Shown here: positions 5,734 to 10,930 of the stretch, piece after piece
How positions within the stretch are numbered: the first letter of the stretch is position 1
Layout of the letters: each line of letters opens with the position of its first letter
Assembly: GCF_937900395.1 (NCBI RefSeq)
Contig: NZ_CALCDX010000146.1
Location: 1-10,930 of the forward strand
DNA from: an uncultured Caulobacter sp.
GTDB lineage: Bacteria; Pseudomonadota; Alphaproteobacteria; Caulobacterales; Caulobacteraceae
DNA length: 10,930 nucleotides
Direction of reading: 5' to 3'
Position numbers and translations under genes: made by a program
The notes under the pieces: generated by a model
Databases searched by the model: none
Told to the model about the DNA's origin: nothing
What the model saw: the letters and a program-made list of their open reading frames with translations, nothing else

Positions 5734-7098
5734 TCAGGTCGCCTTGCCGACGACCGTGTTGCGGCCGCTGGCCTTGGCTTCATAGACGCCCTCGTCGGCG
5801 CGCTTGAGCAGGGCTTCGGGGGTGTCCTCGGGACCGCCGGTGGCCGAGACGCCGACCGAGACGGTGACGTTCAGCATCTCCTCGCCATTGGCGACCTTGA
5901 ACGGCGAGGCCGACACGTGCTTGCGGATCCGCTCGGCGATGCGCATGGCGTCGGCCATCCGCGTCTCGGGCATGATGACCGTGAACTCCTCGCCGCCGTA
6001 GCGGCACGGCAGGTCGATGGCCCGCACGTTGGAGGCCAGGCGCAGGGCGAACTCGCGCAACACCTCGTCGCCGATGTCATGGCCGAAGGTGTCGTTGATC
6101 TTCTTGAAGTGGTCGATGTCGATCAGCAGGGCCGAGACCTCGTCCCCGCCCATCGCCGCGCGGCGCACCAGGGTCTCCAGTTGGCCGACCATGTAGCGGC
6201 GGTTGTGCAGGCCGGTCAGTTGGTCGGTGACCGCCAGCTCCAGCGAATGGTCGAGGTTGTTGCGCAGATAGTCGGTGTAGCGCTTGCGCTGGATCTGGGT
6301 CTTGGCGCGGGCGGACAGCTCCTGCGGATCCACCGGACGCGTCAGGATGTCGTTCACCCCGATCTCCAGCGCCTTGACCATGCGGGCGCGATCGTCGGGA
6401 TCGACCAGGGCCAGCACGGGCAGGTGGCGCGTGCGTTCGTCCGAGCGCAGGGCGGCGGTGAAGCGCAGGCCGTCGAAGCCCTTGGCTGCGGCGTTGACGA
6501 TGACGAGGTCGACGGGACCGCTGGCGCTGACCTTGGCGGTCTCGGGATCGGTCTCGACCACCGGACGGTGATCGGCGGCCAGTTCGCCCGCCAGGCGCTC
6601 GGCCTGGCGTTCGTTGTCGTCGACCACCAGCACCCGGCCGCCCAGGCCGTCCAGGCGAGCGGCGGCGCCGGCGATGACGCCGATGCGGCGCCCCGAGGCC
6701 TCGCGCTGGCGCAGCTCGTCGATCACGAGCTTGAAGCGGGTCAAGCTGCGCACGCGGGCGAACAGCATGACGTCGTCGATCGGCTTGGTGAGAAAGTCGG
6801 AGGCCCCGGCCTCCAGCCCCTGGATCCGGTCGGCTCGGCCGTCCAGGGCGGTGATCATCACCACCGGGATATGGCGGGTGGCGGGATCTTCCTTGAGCTT
6901 GCGGCAGACGGTGAAGCCGTCGAGGCCGGGCATCATCACGTCCAGCAGAATGATGTCGGGCGGATCGCGTCGGGCCATGTCGAGGGCCGTCTGGCCGTCC
7001 ATGGCGGTGGAAACTTCATAGTACTCGGCCGCCAGCTTGGCTTCTAGCAGGCGGACATTGGCCTCGATGTCATCGACGACGAGGATCCGAGCGCTCAT
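5734..7098 (-). CDS. pleD: Response regulator diguanylate cyclase PleD
   Basis: A 454-residue protein of REC-REC-GGDEF layout. When phosphorylated by DivJ and other kinases it dimerises and makes c-di-GMP, driving flagellum loss and stalk formation in Caulobacter. The first receiver (about 1-120) has D9, D10, phosphoacceptor D53, T83 and K105. The second (about 152-275) has N202 at the acceptor position and R254 in place of the lysine, so it cannot be phosphorylated in the usual way and serves as a dimerisation adaptor. The cyclase domain starts near 286 with TDQLTGLHNRR, has D327 and N335, the active-site GGEEF at 368-372 and the product-inhibition I-site R359-A-I-D362. The frame is open for 59 codons upstream, but the true start at 7098 gives MSARILVVDD and overlaps the divK stop codon by ATGA, implying translational coupling. 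Confidence 0.97.
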   Translation of the reverse strand: MSARILVVDDIEANVRLLEAKLAAEYYEVSTAMDGQTALDMARRDPPDIILLDVMMPGLDGFTVCRKLKEDPATRHIPVVMITALDGRADRIQGLEAGASDFLTKPIDDVMLFARVRSLTRFKLVIDELRQREASGRRIGVIAGAAARLDGLGGRVLVVDDNERQAERLAGELAADHRPVVETDPETAKVSASGPVDLVIVNAAAKGFDGLRFTAALRSDERTRHLPVLALVDPDDRARMVKALEIGVNDILTRPVDPQELSARAKTQIQRKRYTDYLRNNLDHSLELAVTDQLTGLHNRRYMVGQLETLVRRAAMGGDEVSALLIDIDHFKKINDTFGHDIGDEVLREFALRLASNVRAIDLPCRYGGEEFTVIMPETRMADAMRIAERIRKHVSASPFKVANGEEMLNVTVSVGVSATGGPEDTPEALLKRADEGVYEAKASGRNTVVGKAT

Positions 7099-7472
7099 GC
7101 AGGCTGCCTTTCGAGGAGGCGCTTGATGGTTTCGAGGAAGTGGACGACCGAGATGGGCTTGGAGATGTAGGCCTCGCAACCGCCCTCGCGGATGCGCTCC
7201 TCGTCGCCCTTCATGGCGAAGGCGGTCACGGCGACGACCGGGATATGGGCCAGCTCCTCGTCTTCCTTCAGCCATTTGGTGACCTCCAGGCCCGAGATCT
7301 CGGGCAGCTGGATGTCCATCAGGATCAGGTCTGGCTTGTTGTCGCGGGCGATGGACAGCGCCGACAGACCCTCGCGGGTCTGCAGGGTCTCGTAACCCTG
7401 GGCCTCGAGCAGATCATGAAAGAGCTTCATGTTCAGCTCGTTATCCTCCACGATGAGGACCTTCTTCGTCAT
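7095..7472 (-). CDS. divK: Single-domain response regulator DivK
   Basis: A 125-residue stand-alone receiver domain. In Caulobacter it is phosphorylated by DivJ and dephosphorylated by PleC; DivK~P binds DivL, lowers CckA kinase activity and so reduces CtrA activity. The receiver residues are present: D9 and D10, phosphoacceptor D53 in LMDIQLP, T83, K105 in ISKPIS, and D90, whose change is known to affect function in C. crescentus. The frame is open for 24 more codons, but the start at 7472 gives the family N terminus MTKKVLIVEDNE and has GGGG 5 bases upstream. It is the first gene of the divK-pleD operon, and its stop overlaps the pleD start. The upstream region holds a near-consensus CtrA site, a GANTC site and a 12-bp palindrome. 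Confidence 0.97.
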   Translation of the reverse strand: MTKKVLIVEDNELNMKLFHDLLEAQGYETLQTREGLSALSIARDNKPDLILMDIQLPEISGLEVTKWLKEDEELAHIPVVAVTAFAMKGDEERIREGGCEAYISKPISVVHFLETIKRLLERQPA

Positions 7473-7481
7473 CCTTACCCC

Positions 7482-7493
7482 GACCGTACGGTC
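7482..7493. repeat. Perfect 12-bp palindrome in the divK leader
   Basis: GACCGTACGGTC is fully self-complementary. It lies 9 bp upstream of the divK start codon and just before its ribosome binding site. A continuous palindrome is more like an operator for a dimeric DNA-binding protein than an RNA hairpin, since there is no loop. No binding protein can be named. Confidence 0.5.
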
Positions 7494-7510
7494 ATGTGGC
7501 GACGCCTGCG

Positions 7511-7515
7511 GATTC
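7511..7515. promoter_or_regulatory. GANTC (CcrM methylation) site upstream of divK
   Basis: GATTC fits the CcrM target GANTC. It lies 38 bp upstream of the divK start and downstream of the CtrA-like box, near where transcription would begin if that box marks the -35 region. In Caulobacter, GANTC sites at promoters can respond to methylation state, often together with GcrA. Whether this one does is inference. Confidence 0.4.
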
Positions 7516-7550
7516 GCGCCACCTTCCAGAAGTTGTTCGCACAAATATCC

Positions 7551-7565
7551 TTAAGCGCCCGCTAA
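7551..7565 (-). promoter_or_regulatory. Near-consensus CtrA binding box upstream of divK
   Basis: Read on the minus strand the site is TTAG-N7-TTAA, one mismatch from the CtrA consensus TTAA-N7-TTAA. It ends 78 bp before the divK start, a suitable distance for a box at the -35 region with a leader of about 50 bases. divK is a reported CtrA-regulated gene in C. crescentus (from memory), which agrees. The box also lies 28 bp before the divergent HAD hydrolase gene and could affect that promoter. Confidence 0.6.
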
Positions 7566-7593
7566 TCGCTTTTTGAACGACCGCCAAGAGCCC

Positions 7594-8241
7594 ATGGAAC
7601 CTCGCCTTACCGATCTCCAGACCTGCGCCGTGAGCCCCAACGCCCCCTTGGTGATCGTCGACGTCGACGAAGTCCTGGCCCAGTTCATGCTCGGCTTCGG
7701 CGCCTTCATCGCCCGATACGGCTTCGAGCTGCGGGTGGATCGGTTCGCCCTGTTCCAGAACATCTATCGCCCCGGAGAGAGCGAACACCTCGATCTGATC
7801 GCGGGCAAGGCCCTGTTCGACGATTTCTTCCGCGACGGGGCCGAGGATCTGCCGCCCGCCATGGGCGCGGCCGACGCCCTGGCCGACCTTTCGACCCGCG
7901 CCGAGGTGGTGATCCTGACCAACGCGCCCGAGCATGGCCGCCTGGCGCGCGCCCAGTGGCTGAAGACCCACGGCTTCGACTATCCGCTGATCATCAACAC
8001 CGGGCCCAAGGGTCCGGCCGCGGCCGAGCTGGCGGCGCGCACCTCGGGCTCCGCCGTCTTCATCGACGATCTTTTGCCGCAGCTGGAATCGGTGGCGGAA
8101 AGGGCGCCCACGGTTGGACGCTTCCAGATGGTCAGCGACGAGCGCCTGCGCCCGCTCGCCCCGTCCGCGCCCGACCGCCATGTCCGTATCGACGAATGGC
8201 CGCTGCTGAAGAAGGCCATCGAGGAGCGTCTGTTCGCATGA
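7594..8241 (+). CDS. HAD-superfamily hydrolase, substrate unknown
   Basis: A 215-residue cytosolic hydrolase of the haloacid dehalogenase superfamily, most of which are phosphatases. Motif I is IVDVDEVLA with D23 (nucleophile) and D25 (acid/base). Motif II is VVILTNAP with T109. The motif III lysine is K139 in GPKG. Motif IV is VFIDDLLPQ with D158 and D159. A helical cap of about 75 residues lies between motifs I and II, as in the C1-cap type. I start it at the ATG at 7594. A TTG at 7573 would add 7 residues but would sit 7 bp after the CtrA-like box without a ribosome binding site. The stop overlaps the start of the sugar kinase (ATGA), so the two are probably translated together and may act on a related sugar phosphate. 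Confidence 0.85.
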   Translation: MEPRLTDLQTCAVSPNAPLVIVDVDEVLAQFMLGFGAFIARYGFELRVDRFALFQNIYRPGESEHLDLIAGKALFDDFFRDGAEDLPPAMGAADALADLSTRAEVVILTNAPEHGRLARAQWLKTHGFDYPLIINTGPKGPAAAELAARTSGSAVFIDDLLPQLESVAERAPTVGRFQMVSDERLRPLAPSAPDRHVRIDEWPLLKKAIEERLFA

Positions 8242-9128
8242 TCCGTTTTGGCATCGATTTCGGCGGCACCAAGATTGAAGCCGCCGCCATCGACGAGGCC
8301 GGGGCCTTTGTCGCGCGCGTGCGCAAGCCCAACCCCGGCGAATATAATGCCGCTCTGGAGGTCGTCGCCGAGCTGGTGACTGACGCTGAAGCCATGGCCG
8401 GCGCGTCCTGCGCCCGCCTGGGCATGGGCATCCCCGGCTCGATCTCGCCCCGCACCGGCCTGATCCGCAACGCCAATAGCGTCTATCTGAACGGCCAGCG
8501 TTTCGGCGAGGACCTGGAGCAGCGCCTGGCCCGGCCCGTTCGCCTGACCAACGACGCCAACTGCCTGGCCCTGTCCGAGGCCGCCGACGGCGCGGGGGCC
8601 GGCGAGCGCGTGGTCTTCGCCGCGATCCTGGGCACGGGCTGCGGCGGCGGCGTGGTGGTCGACGGCAAGATCATCGACGGCCGCAACGGCGTGGCGGGCG
8701 AATGGGGTCACTCCCCCCTGCCATGGCCCAAGCCGGAAGAATATCCCGGGCGGGAGTGCTGGTGCGGCCGCAAGGGGTGCCTGGAGACCTGGATCGCCGG
8801 CCCCAGCTTCGCCCGCGACGCCGGCTTCCCAAACGGCCAAGCCACGATGGACGCGATCGCCGCCGGCGACGCCTCGGCCGCCGCCGCGCTAGACCGTTAT
8901 GTCGATCGGCTGGGCCGCGCCCTGGCCGTGGTCTGCGACCTGATCGACCCCGACGTCATCGTGCTGGGCGGCGGCATGTCGAACGTCGACGTCCTCTATG
9001 AGCGCCTGCAGGCCGCCATCGCCCCGCACGTCTTCTCCGACGTTTTCGAGACGCCGGTGCGGAAGGCCATTCACGGCGACAGCTCGGGCGTCCGCGGCGC
9101 GGCCTGGCTGTGGCCGCGGGAGGCCTAA
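8238..9128 (+). CDS. ROK-family sugar kinase, Mak-like fructokinase
   Basis: A 296-residue ROK-family kinase that phosphorylates a hexose with ATP. It shows the phosphate-binding loop DFGGTK (7-12), GMGIPGSIS (62-70), the substrate/catalytic block NDANC (105-109, catalytic D106), the second phosphate loop GTGCGGG (132-138), the EWGH motif (155-158) and a structural zinc site H158, C174, C176, C181 (CWCGRKGC). The C-terminal HGDSSGVRGAAWLW closely resembles E. coli fructokinase Mak as I remember it, as do NANS-LNGQ and DANCLA-SEA. Fructokinase is therefore the best guess, though glucose, mannose or N-acetylglucosamine remain possible. The start overlaps the HAD stop by ATGA, with GAGGAG 11 bases upstream inside the HAD gene. 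Confidence 0.92.
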   Translation: MIRFGIDFGGTKIEAAAIDEAGAFVARVRKPNPGEYNAALEVVAELVTDAEAMAGASCARLGMGIPGSISPRTGLIRNANSVYLNGQRFGEDLEQRLARPVRLTNDANCLALSEAADGAGAGERVVFAAILGTGCGGGVVVDGKIIDGRNGVAGEWGHSPLPWPKPEEYPGRECWCGRKGCLETWIAGPSFARDAGFPNGQATMDAIAAGDASAAAALDRYVDRLGRALAVVCDLIDPDVIVLGGGMSNVDVLYERLQAAIAPHVFSDVFETPVRKAIHGDSSGVRGAAWLWPREA

Positions 9129-9161
9129 GGGAGCCTCCCCGAGCGCAATTCTTCCCCGCCT

Positions 9162-9183
9162 TCCTCGCCCCTTGTGGCGAGGA
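9162..9183. repeat. Perfect hairpin after the ROK kinase
   Basis: TCCTCGCC (9162-9169) pairs perfectly with GGCGAGGA (9176-9183) around a CCTTGT loop, 33 bp past the kinase stop. No T tract follows, so it is not a normal intrinsic terminator. It could be a Rho-independent pause site, a processing signal or one copy of a dispersed intergenic repeat. The rest of the 197-bp gap shows no gene on either strand that I would support. Confidence 0.5.
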
Positions 9184-9271
9184 CCCATGGCGCCGCTGGG
9201 CTGTGTCGTTGAAAATGGTCTCGGCAATCCTTGGAGGTCGCTCTCCAGCGCCGAACGCGCTGAACGATGGG

Positions 9272-9292
9272 CCCTAGGCACAAGGCCTAGGG
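9272..9292. repeat. Perfect hairpin in the dinB upstream region
   Basis: CCCTAGGC (9272-9279) and GCCTAGGG (9285-9292) form an 8-bp inverted repeat with an ACAAG loop, 33 bp upstream of the dinB start. It may be an operator or a leader hairpin. No T run follows. A pair of GAAC half-sites with a 5-base gap (9253-9265) lies just before it. Confidence 0.5.
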
Positions 9293-9325
9293 AGGCGGAT
9301 CTTAAGTCCAGGAGCGGAATCACCG

Positions 9326-10582
9326 ATGAAATCCCTGTGCCGCGACTGCGGGTGGACGGGCGAGGCCAAGGCCGCGCGCTGCCCGTCCTGCGGCTCGCCG
9401 CGCACGGTGTTTCATGAAGAGCTCGGAACGCTCTCGATCGCCCACCTGGACTGCGACGCCTTCTACGCCTCGGTCGAGAAACGGGACGATCCCTCGCTGC
9501 GCGACAAGCCGGTGATCGTCGGCGGCGGCAAGCGCGGGGTGGTGACCACCGCCTGCTACATCGCCCGCATGAGCGGCGCGAAGTCGGCCATGCCGATGTT
9601 CAAGGCTCTGAAGCTGTGCCCCGACGCCGTCGTCATCAAGCCGAACTTCGCCAAGTATAAGGAAGAGAGCCGACGCATCCACGAGAAGCTCGATCGTCTG
9701 ACGCCCCTGATCCAGCCGCTGAGCCTGGACGAGGCTTGGATCGACCTGACCGGGACCGAGCGCCTGCACGGCGCGCCCCCCGCGGTGATGCTGGCCAAGC
9801 TCCAGGCAGAGATCGAGCGGGACATCGGCCTGACCGTTTCGATCGGCCTCGCGCCCAACAAGTTCCTGGCCAAGATCGCCTCGGAGCTGGACAAGCCGCG
9901 CGGCTTCTCGGCGATCGGGGCGGCCGAGGCGCAGAGTTTTCTCGCCAACAAGCCGGTGGGCATCCTGCCCGGCGTTGGCCCGGCCACCGTCTCCGCCCTG
10001 GCCGAGATCGGACTGAAGACGGTGGGCGATATCGCCGCCGCCGACCTGAAGCTGCTGGCCAATCGGCTGGGCTCTGGCGGTCTGCGCCTTCACCGTCTGG
10101 CCCACGGCCAGGACAGCCGCATCGTCGATCCCGATCAGGCCCGCAAGACGATCAGCGCCGAGACCACCTTCAACGACGACCTGCACAAGCGCGACGACCT
10201 TGAGGACGAGCTCTGGCCGCTCTGCGAGAAGGTCGCCAAGCAGGCGCGCAAGGAAGGGGTCGCGGGACGCGTGGCGACGTTGAAGCTGCGCACCCCGGAC
10301 TTCAAGATCCACACGCGCCGCCGCACCCTGGCCGTACCGACCCAGACCGCCCGCACCCTGTTCCAGGTGGCGCGGGAGCTCTTGGCCGCCGAACCCAAGG
10401 GTCTTTCCTATCGCCTGATCGGCGCGGGGCTGACCGAATTCGTAGACTCCGAGACCGCGGGCTCGGACATGTTCGCCGACGAGGAGCGCCGCTCGCTAAA
10501 AAGTGAGACCGCCATCGATGCGCTCCGCGGAAAGTTCGGCGCCGCAGCTGTCGTTACGGGCCGGGCGCTCAAGAGCCGCTGA
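9326..10582 (+). CDS. dinB: DNA polymerase IV with N-terminal zinc ribbon
   Basis: A 418-residue Y-family translesion polymerase. The catalytic core has IAHLDCDAFYASVEKRD (38-54) with metal ligand D42 and SLDEAWID (133-140) with D135 and E136, followed by GLAPNKFLAKIAS in the palm and the helix-hairpin-helix ILPGVGPATVSAL of the thumb. The C-terminal region has SDMF, which could be the beta-clamp contact, then a tail ending FGAAAVVTGRAL. Before the core is a short extra domain with C5-x2-C8 and C19-x2-C22 (CRDCGW and CPSCGSPR), a zinc ribbon absent from E. coli DinB but seen in other alphaproteobacterial homologues. AGGAG lies about 11 bases upstream of the start at 9326. No standard alphaproteobacterial SOS box is visible nearby, so damage induction is not supported. 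Confidence 0.95.
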   Translation: MKSLCRDCGWTGEAKAARCPSCGSPRTVFHEELGTLSIAHLDCDAFYASVEKRDDPSLRDKPVIVGGGKRGVVTTACYIARMSGAKSAMPMFKALKLCPDAVVIKPNFAKYKEESRRIHEKLDRLTPLIQPLSLDEAWIDLTGTERLHGAPPAVMLAKLQAEIERDIGLTVSIGLAPNKFLAKIASELDKPRGFSAIGAAEAQSFLANKPVGILPGVGPATVSALAEIGLKTVGDIAAADLKLLANRLGSGGLRLHRLAHGQDSRIVDPDQARKTISAETTFNDDLHKRDDLEDELWPLCEKVAKQARKEGVAGRVATLKLRTPDFKIHTRRRTLAVPTQTARTLFQVARELLAAEPKGLSYRLIGAGLTEFVDSETAGSDMFADEERRSLKSETAIDALRGKFGAAAVVTGRALKSR

Positions 10583-10808
10583 GTCGCGCGTTCGCCCTCT
10601 TGCGGTGCGACATCCCGTTCACCATTTGGGCCTCTCAACCACGGAACCGTTCGCGCGCGGTCGTCGCTCTCCCAATCGTGAAGCCGATTTCCGCGGCGCC
10701 CCTGTGCTAAAGCGGCGCAGCGGCGCTTCGGCCTCTTCCAAAGCCGCCGCGTTTAAATATCTAATCCATGACAGGCGGGTGATTTGCTCGCCAGGAGAGA
10801 ACAAGTCG
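10583..10808. other. Intergenic region between dinB and clpS
   Basis: This 226-bp gap holds no gene I would support. A 99-residue open frame on the minus strand covers it but runs into clpS and has no family features. The gap contains a GAGTC site overlapping the dinB stop (10581-10585), GCGGCGC-type short repeats near 10711-10755, the clpS promoter candidate and the clpS ribosome binding site AGGAG (10792-10796). No terminator with a T tract follows dinB. Confidence 0.5.
10688..10713 (+). promoter_or_regulatory. Candidate Caulobacter sigma-73 promoter for clpS
   Basis: TTTCCGC (10688-10694) and GCTAAAGC (10706-10713) are separated by 11 bases. They match the Caulobacter housekeeping consensus TTGACGS-N10-14-GCTANAWC at 5 of 7 and 7 of 8 positions. 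Transcription would begin near 10720, leaving a leader of about 90 bases before clpS. Confidence 0.4.
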
Positions 10809-10930
10809 ATGGCCGAGCGGAAGCAAGGCGGACAAAGCAACGGCGCTGGGTCGTCGGTCGTCACGGAAGTGAAACCGAAGACGCAGAAGCCTTCGCTGTA
10901 TCGAGTTCTGATTCTCAACGACGACTACAC
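10809..10930 (+). CDS. clpS: ATP-dependent Clp protease adaptor ClpS, 5' part
   Basis: The first 40 codons and part of the 41st are present and continue past the window edge. The protein has a flexible, charged N-terminal tail of about 28 residues (MAERKQGGQ to KTQKPS) and then LYRVLILNDDYT, the start of the ClpS core that leads into the PMEFV segment of the N-degron pocket. ClpS binds the ClpA N-domain and delivers proteins with destabilising N-terminal residues to ClpAP. The tail is the part that enters the ClpA pore. AGGAGA lies about 10 bases before the start. clpA usually follows directly in related genomes. Confidence 0.92.
   Translation, partial: MAERKQGGQSNGAGSSVVTEVKPKTQKPSLYRVLILNDDY

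Noticed and set aside
5668..7047. Long plus-strand open frame (about 459 codons) opposite pleD
   Set aside because: It mirrors the codon pattern of pleD and encodes low-complexity G, A, D, H and R-rich sequence with no domain. Such antisense frames are common in GC-rich genomes. The same holds for the frames opposite dinB (9320-10312), the phosphatase (4808-5731) and the amidohydrolase (620-1504).
7099..7275. 59-codon N-terminal extension of pleD
   Set aside because: It lies wholly inside divK in another frame, is Arg-rich and meaningless as protein, and the start at 7098 gives the known 454-residue PleD.
7573..7593. TTG start for the HAD hydrolase
   Set aside because: It has no ribosome binding site and lies 7 bp after the CtrA-like box; the first seven residues are not needed for the fold. 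The ATG at 7594 is preferred, but not proven.
9253..9265. Possible LexA/SOS box before dinB (GAAC-N5-GAAC)
   Set aside because: The alphaproteobacterial LexA site is GTTC-N7-GTTC, i.e. GAAC-N7-GAAC on the other strand. The 5-base gap here puts the half-sites out of phase.
10619..10918. 99-codon minus-strand frame across the clpS promoter and start
   Set aside because: It has no recognisable features, no good ribosome binding site in view, and overlaps clpS, which is certain.
1..10930. Phage-defence, toxin-antitoxin, CRISPR or mobile-element content
   Set aside because: I looked for transposase motifs, repeat-spacer periodicity, integrase or att-like direct repeats, and paired small toxin-antitoxin frames. 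None is present; all sizeable genes belong to conserved chromosomal families.

Overview
The window looks like a stretch of chromosome from a Caulobacter species (Alphaproteobacteria). It is GC-rich with strong third-position GC bias. It carries the divK-pleD signalling pair, whose protein lengths (125 and 454 residues) and functional residues match the C. crescentus proteins as I remember them, although PleD differs from my recollection at a number of positions. The clpS start at the right edge also reads almost like the C. crescentus protein. The likely source is therefore a close relative of C. crescentus rather than that reference strain. All of this rests on recall, not on a database search.

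Left part (1-3306): the window opens in the last 54 codons of a PLP-dependent aminotransferase, which overlaps tail-to-tail with a small two-pore-helix type ion channel gene on the minus strand. A secreted M20-family amidohydrolase, also minus, follows. Divergent from it, on the plus strand, are a NUDIX hydrolase with an interrupted Nudix box and a small secreted DUF6265-type protein, 19 bp apart and probably co-transcribed.

Middle (3307-5733): rpmG (ribosomal protein L33) has its own candidate promoter, a structured leader in which a hairpin covers the ribosome binding site, and a textbook intrinsic terminator. Two minus-strand genes follow: a two-helix membrane protein of unknown function and a secreted alkaline phosphatase of the PafA/SPAP type with a complete set of active-site residues.

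Cell-cycle part (5734-9128): divK and pleD form a minus-strand operon with an ATGA stop/start overlap. DivK is the single-domain response regulator acting on the DivJ/PleC/DivL/CckA pathway. PleD is the phosphorylation-activated diguanylate cyclase. Upstream of divK lie a near-consensus CtrA box, a GANTC (CcrM) site and a perfect 12-bp palindrome in the leader, which would fit cell-cycle control of divK. Divergent from divK are an HAD-superfamily hydrolase and a Mak-like ROK sugar kinase, again joined by an ATGA overlap.

Right part (9129-10930): a 197-bp gap with two perfect hairpins leads to dinB (DNA polymerase IV), which has an extra N-terminal four-cysteine zinc-ribbon. A 226-bp gap with a candidate Caulobacter-type promoter leads to clpS, the ClpA N-end-rule adaptor, cut by the window edge after 40 full codons.

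I see no mobile elements, tRNAs, rRNAs, CRISPR arrays or prophage genes. This is mostly conserved core chromosome. I found no convincing undescribed multi-gene system. The most interesting points are regulatory (divK upstream region, rpmG leader) and small-scale (interrupted Nudix box, variant pore signature, unknown membrane and secreted proteins).
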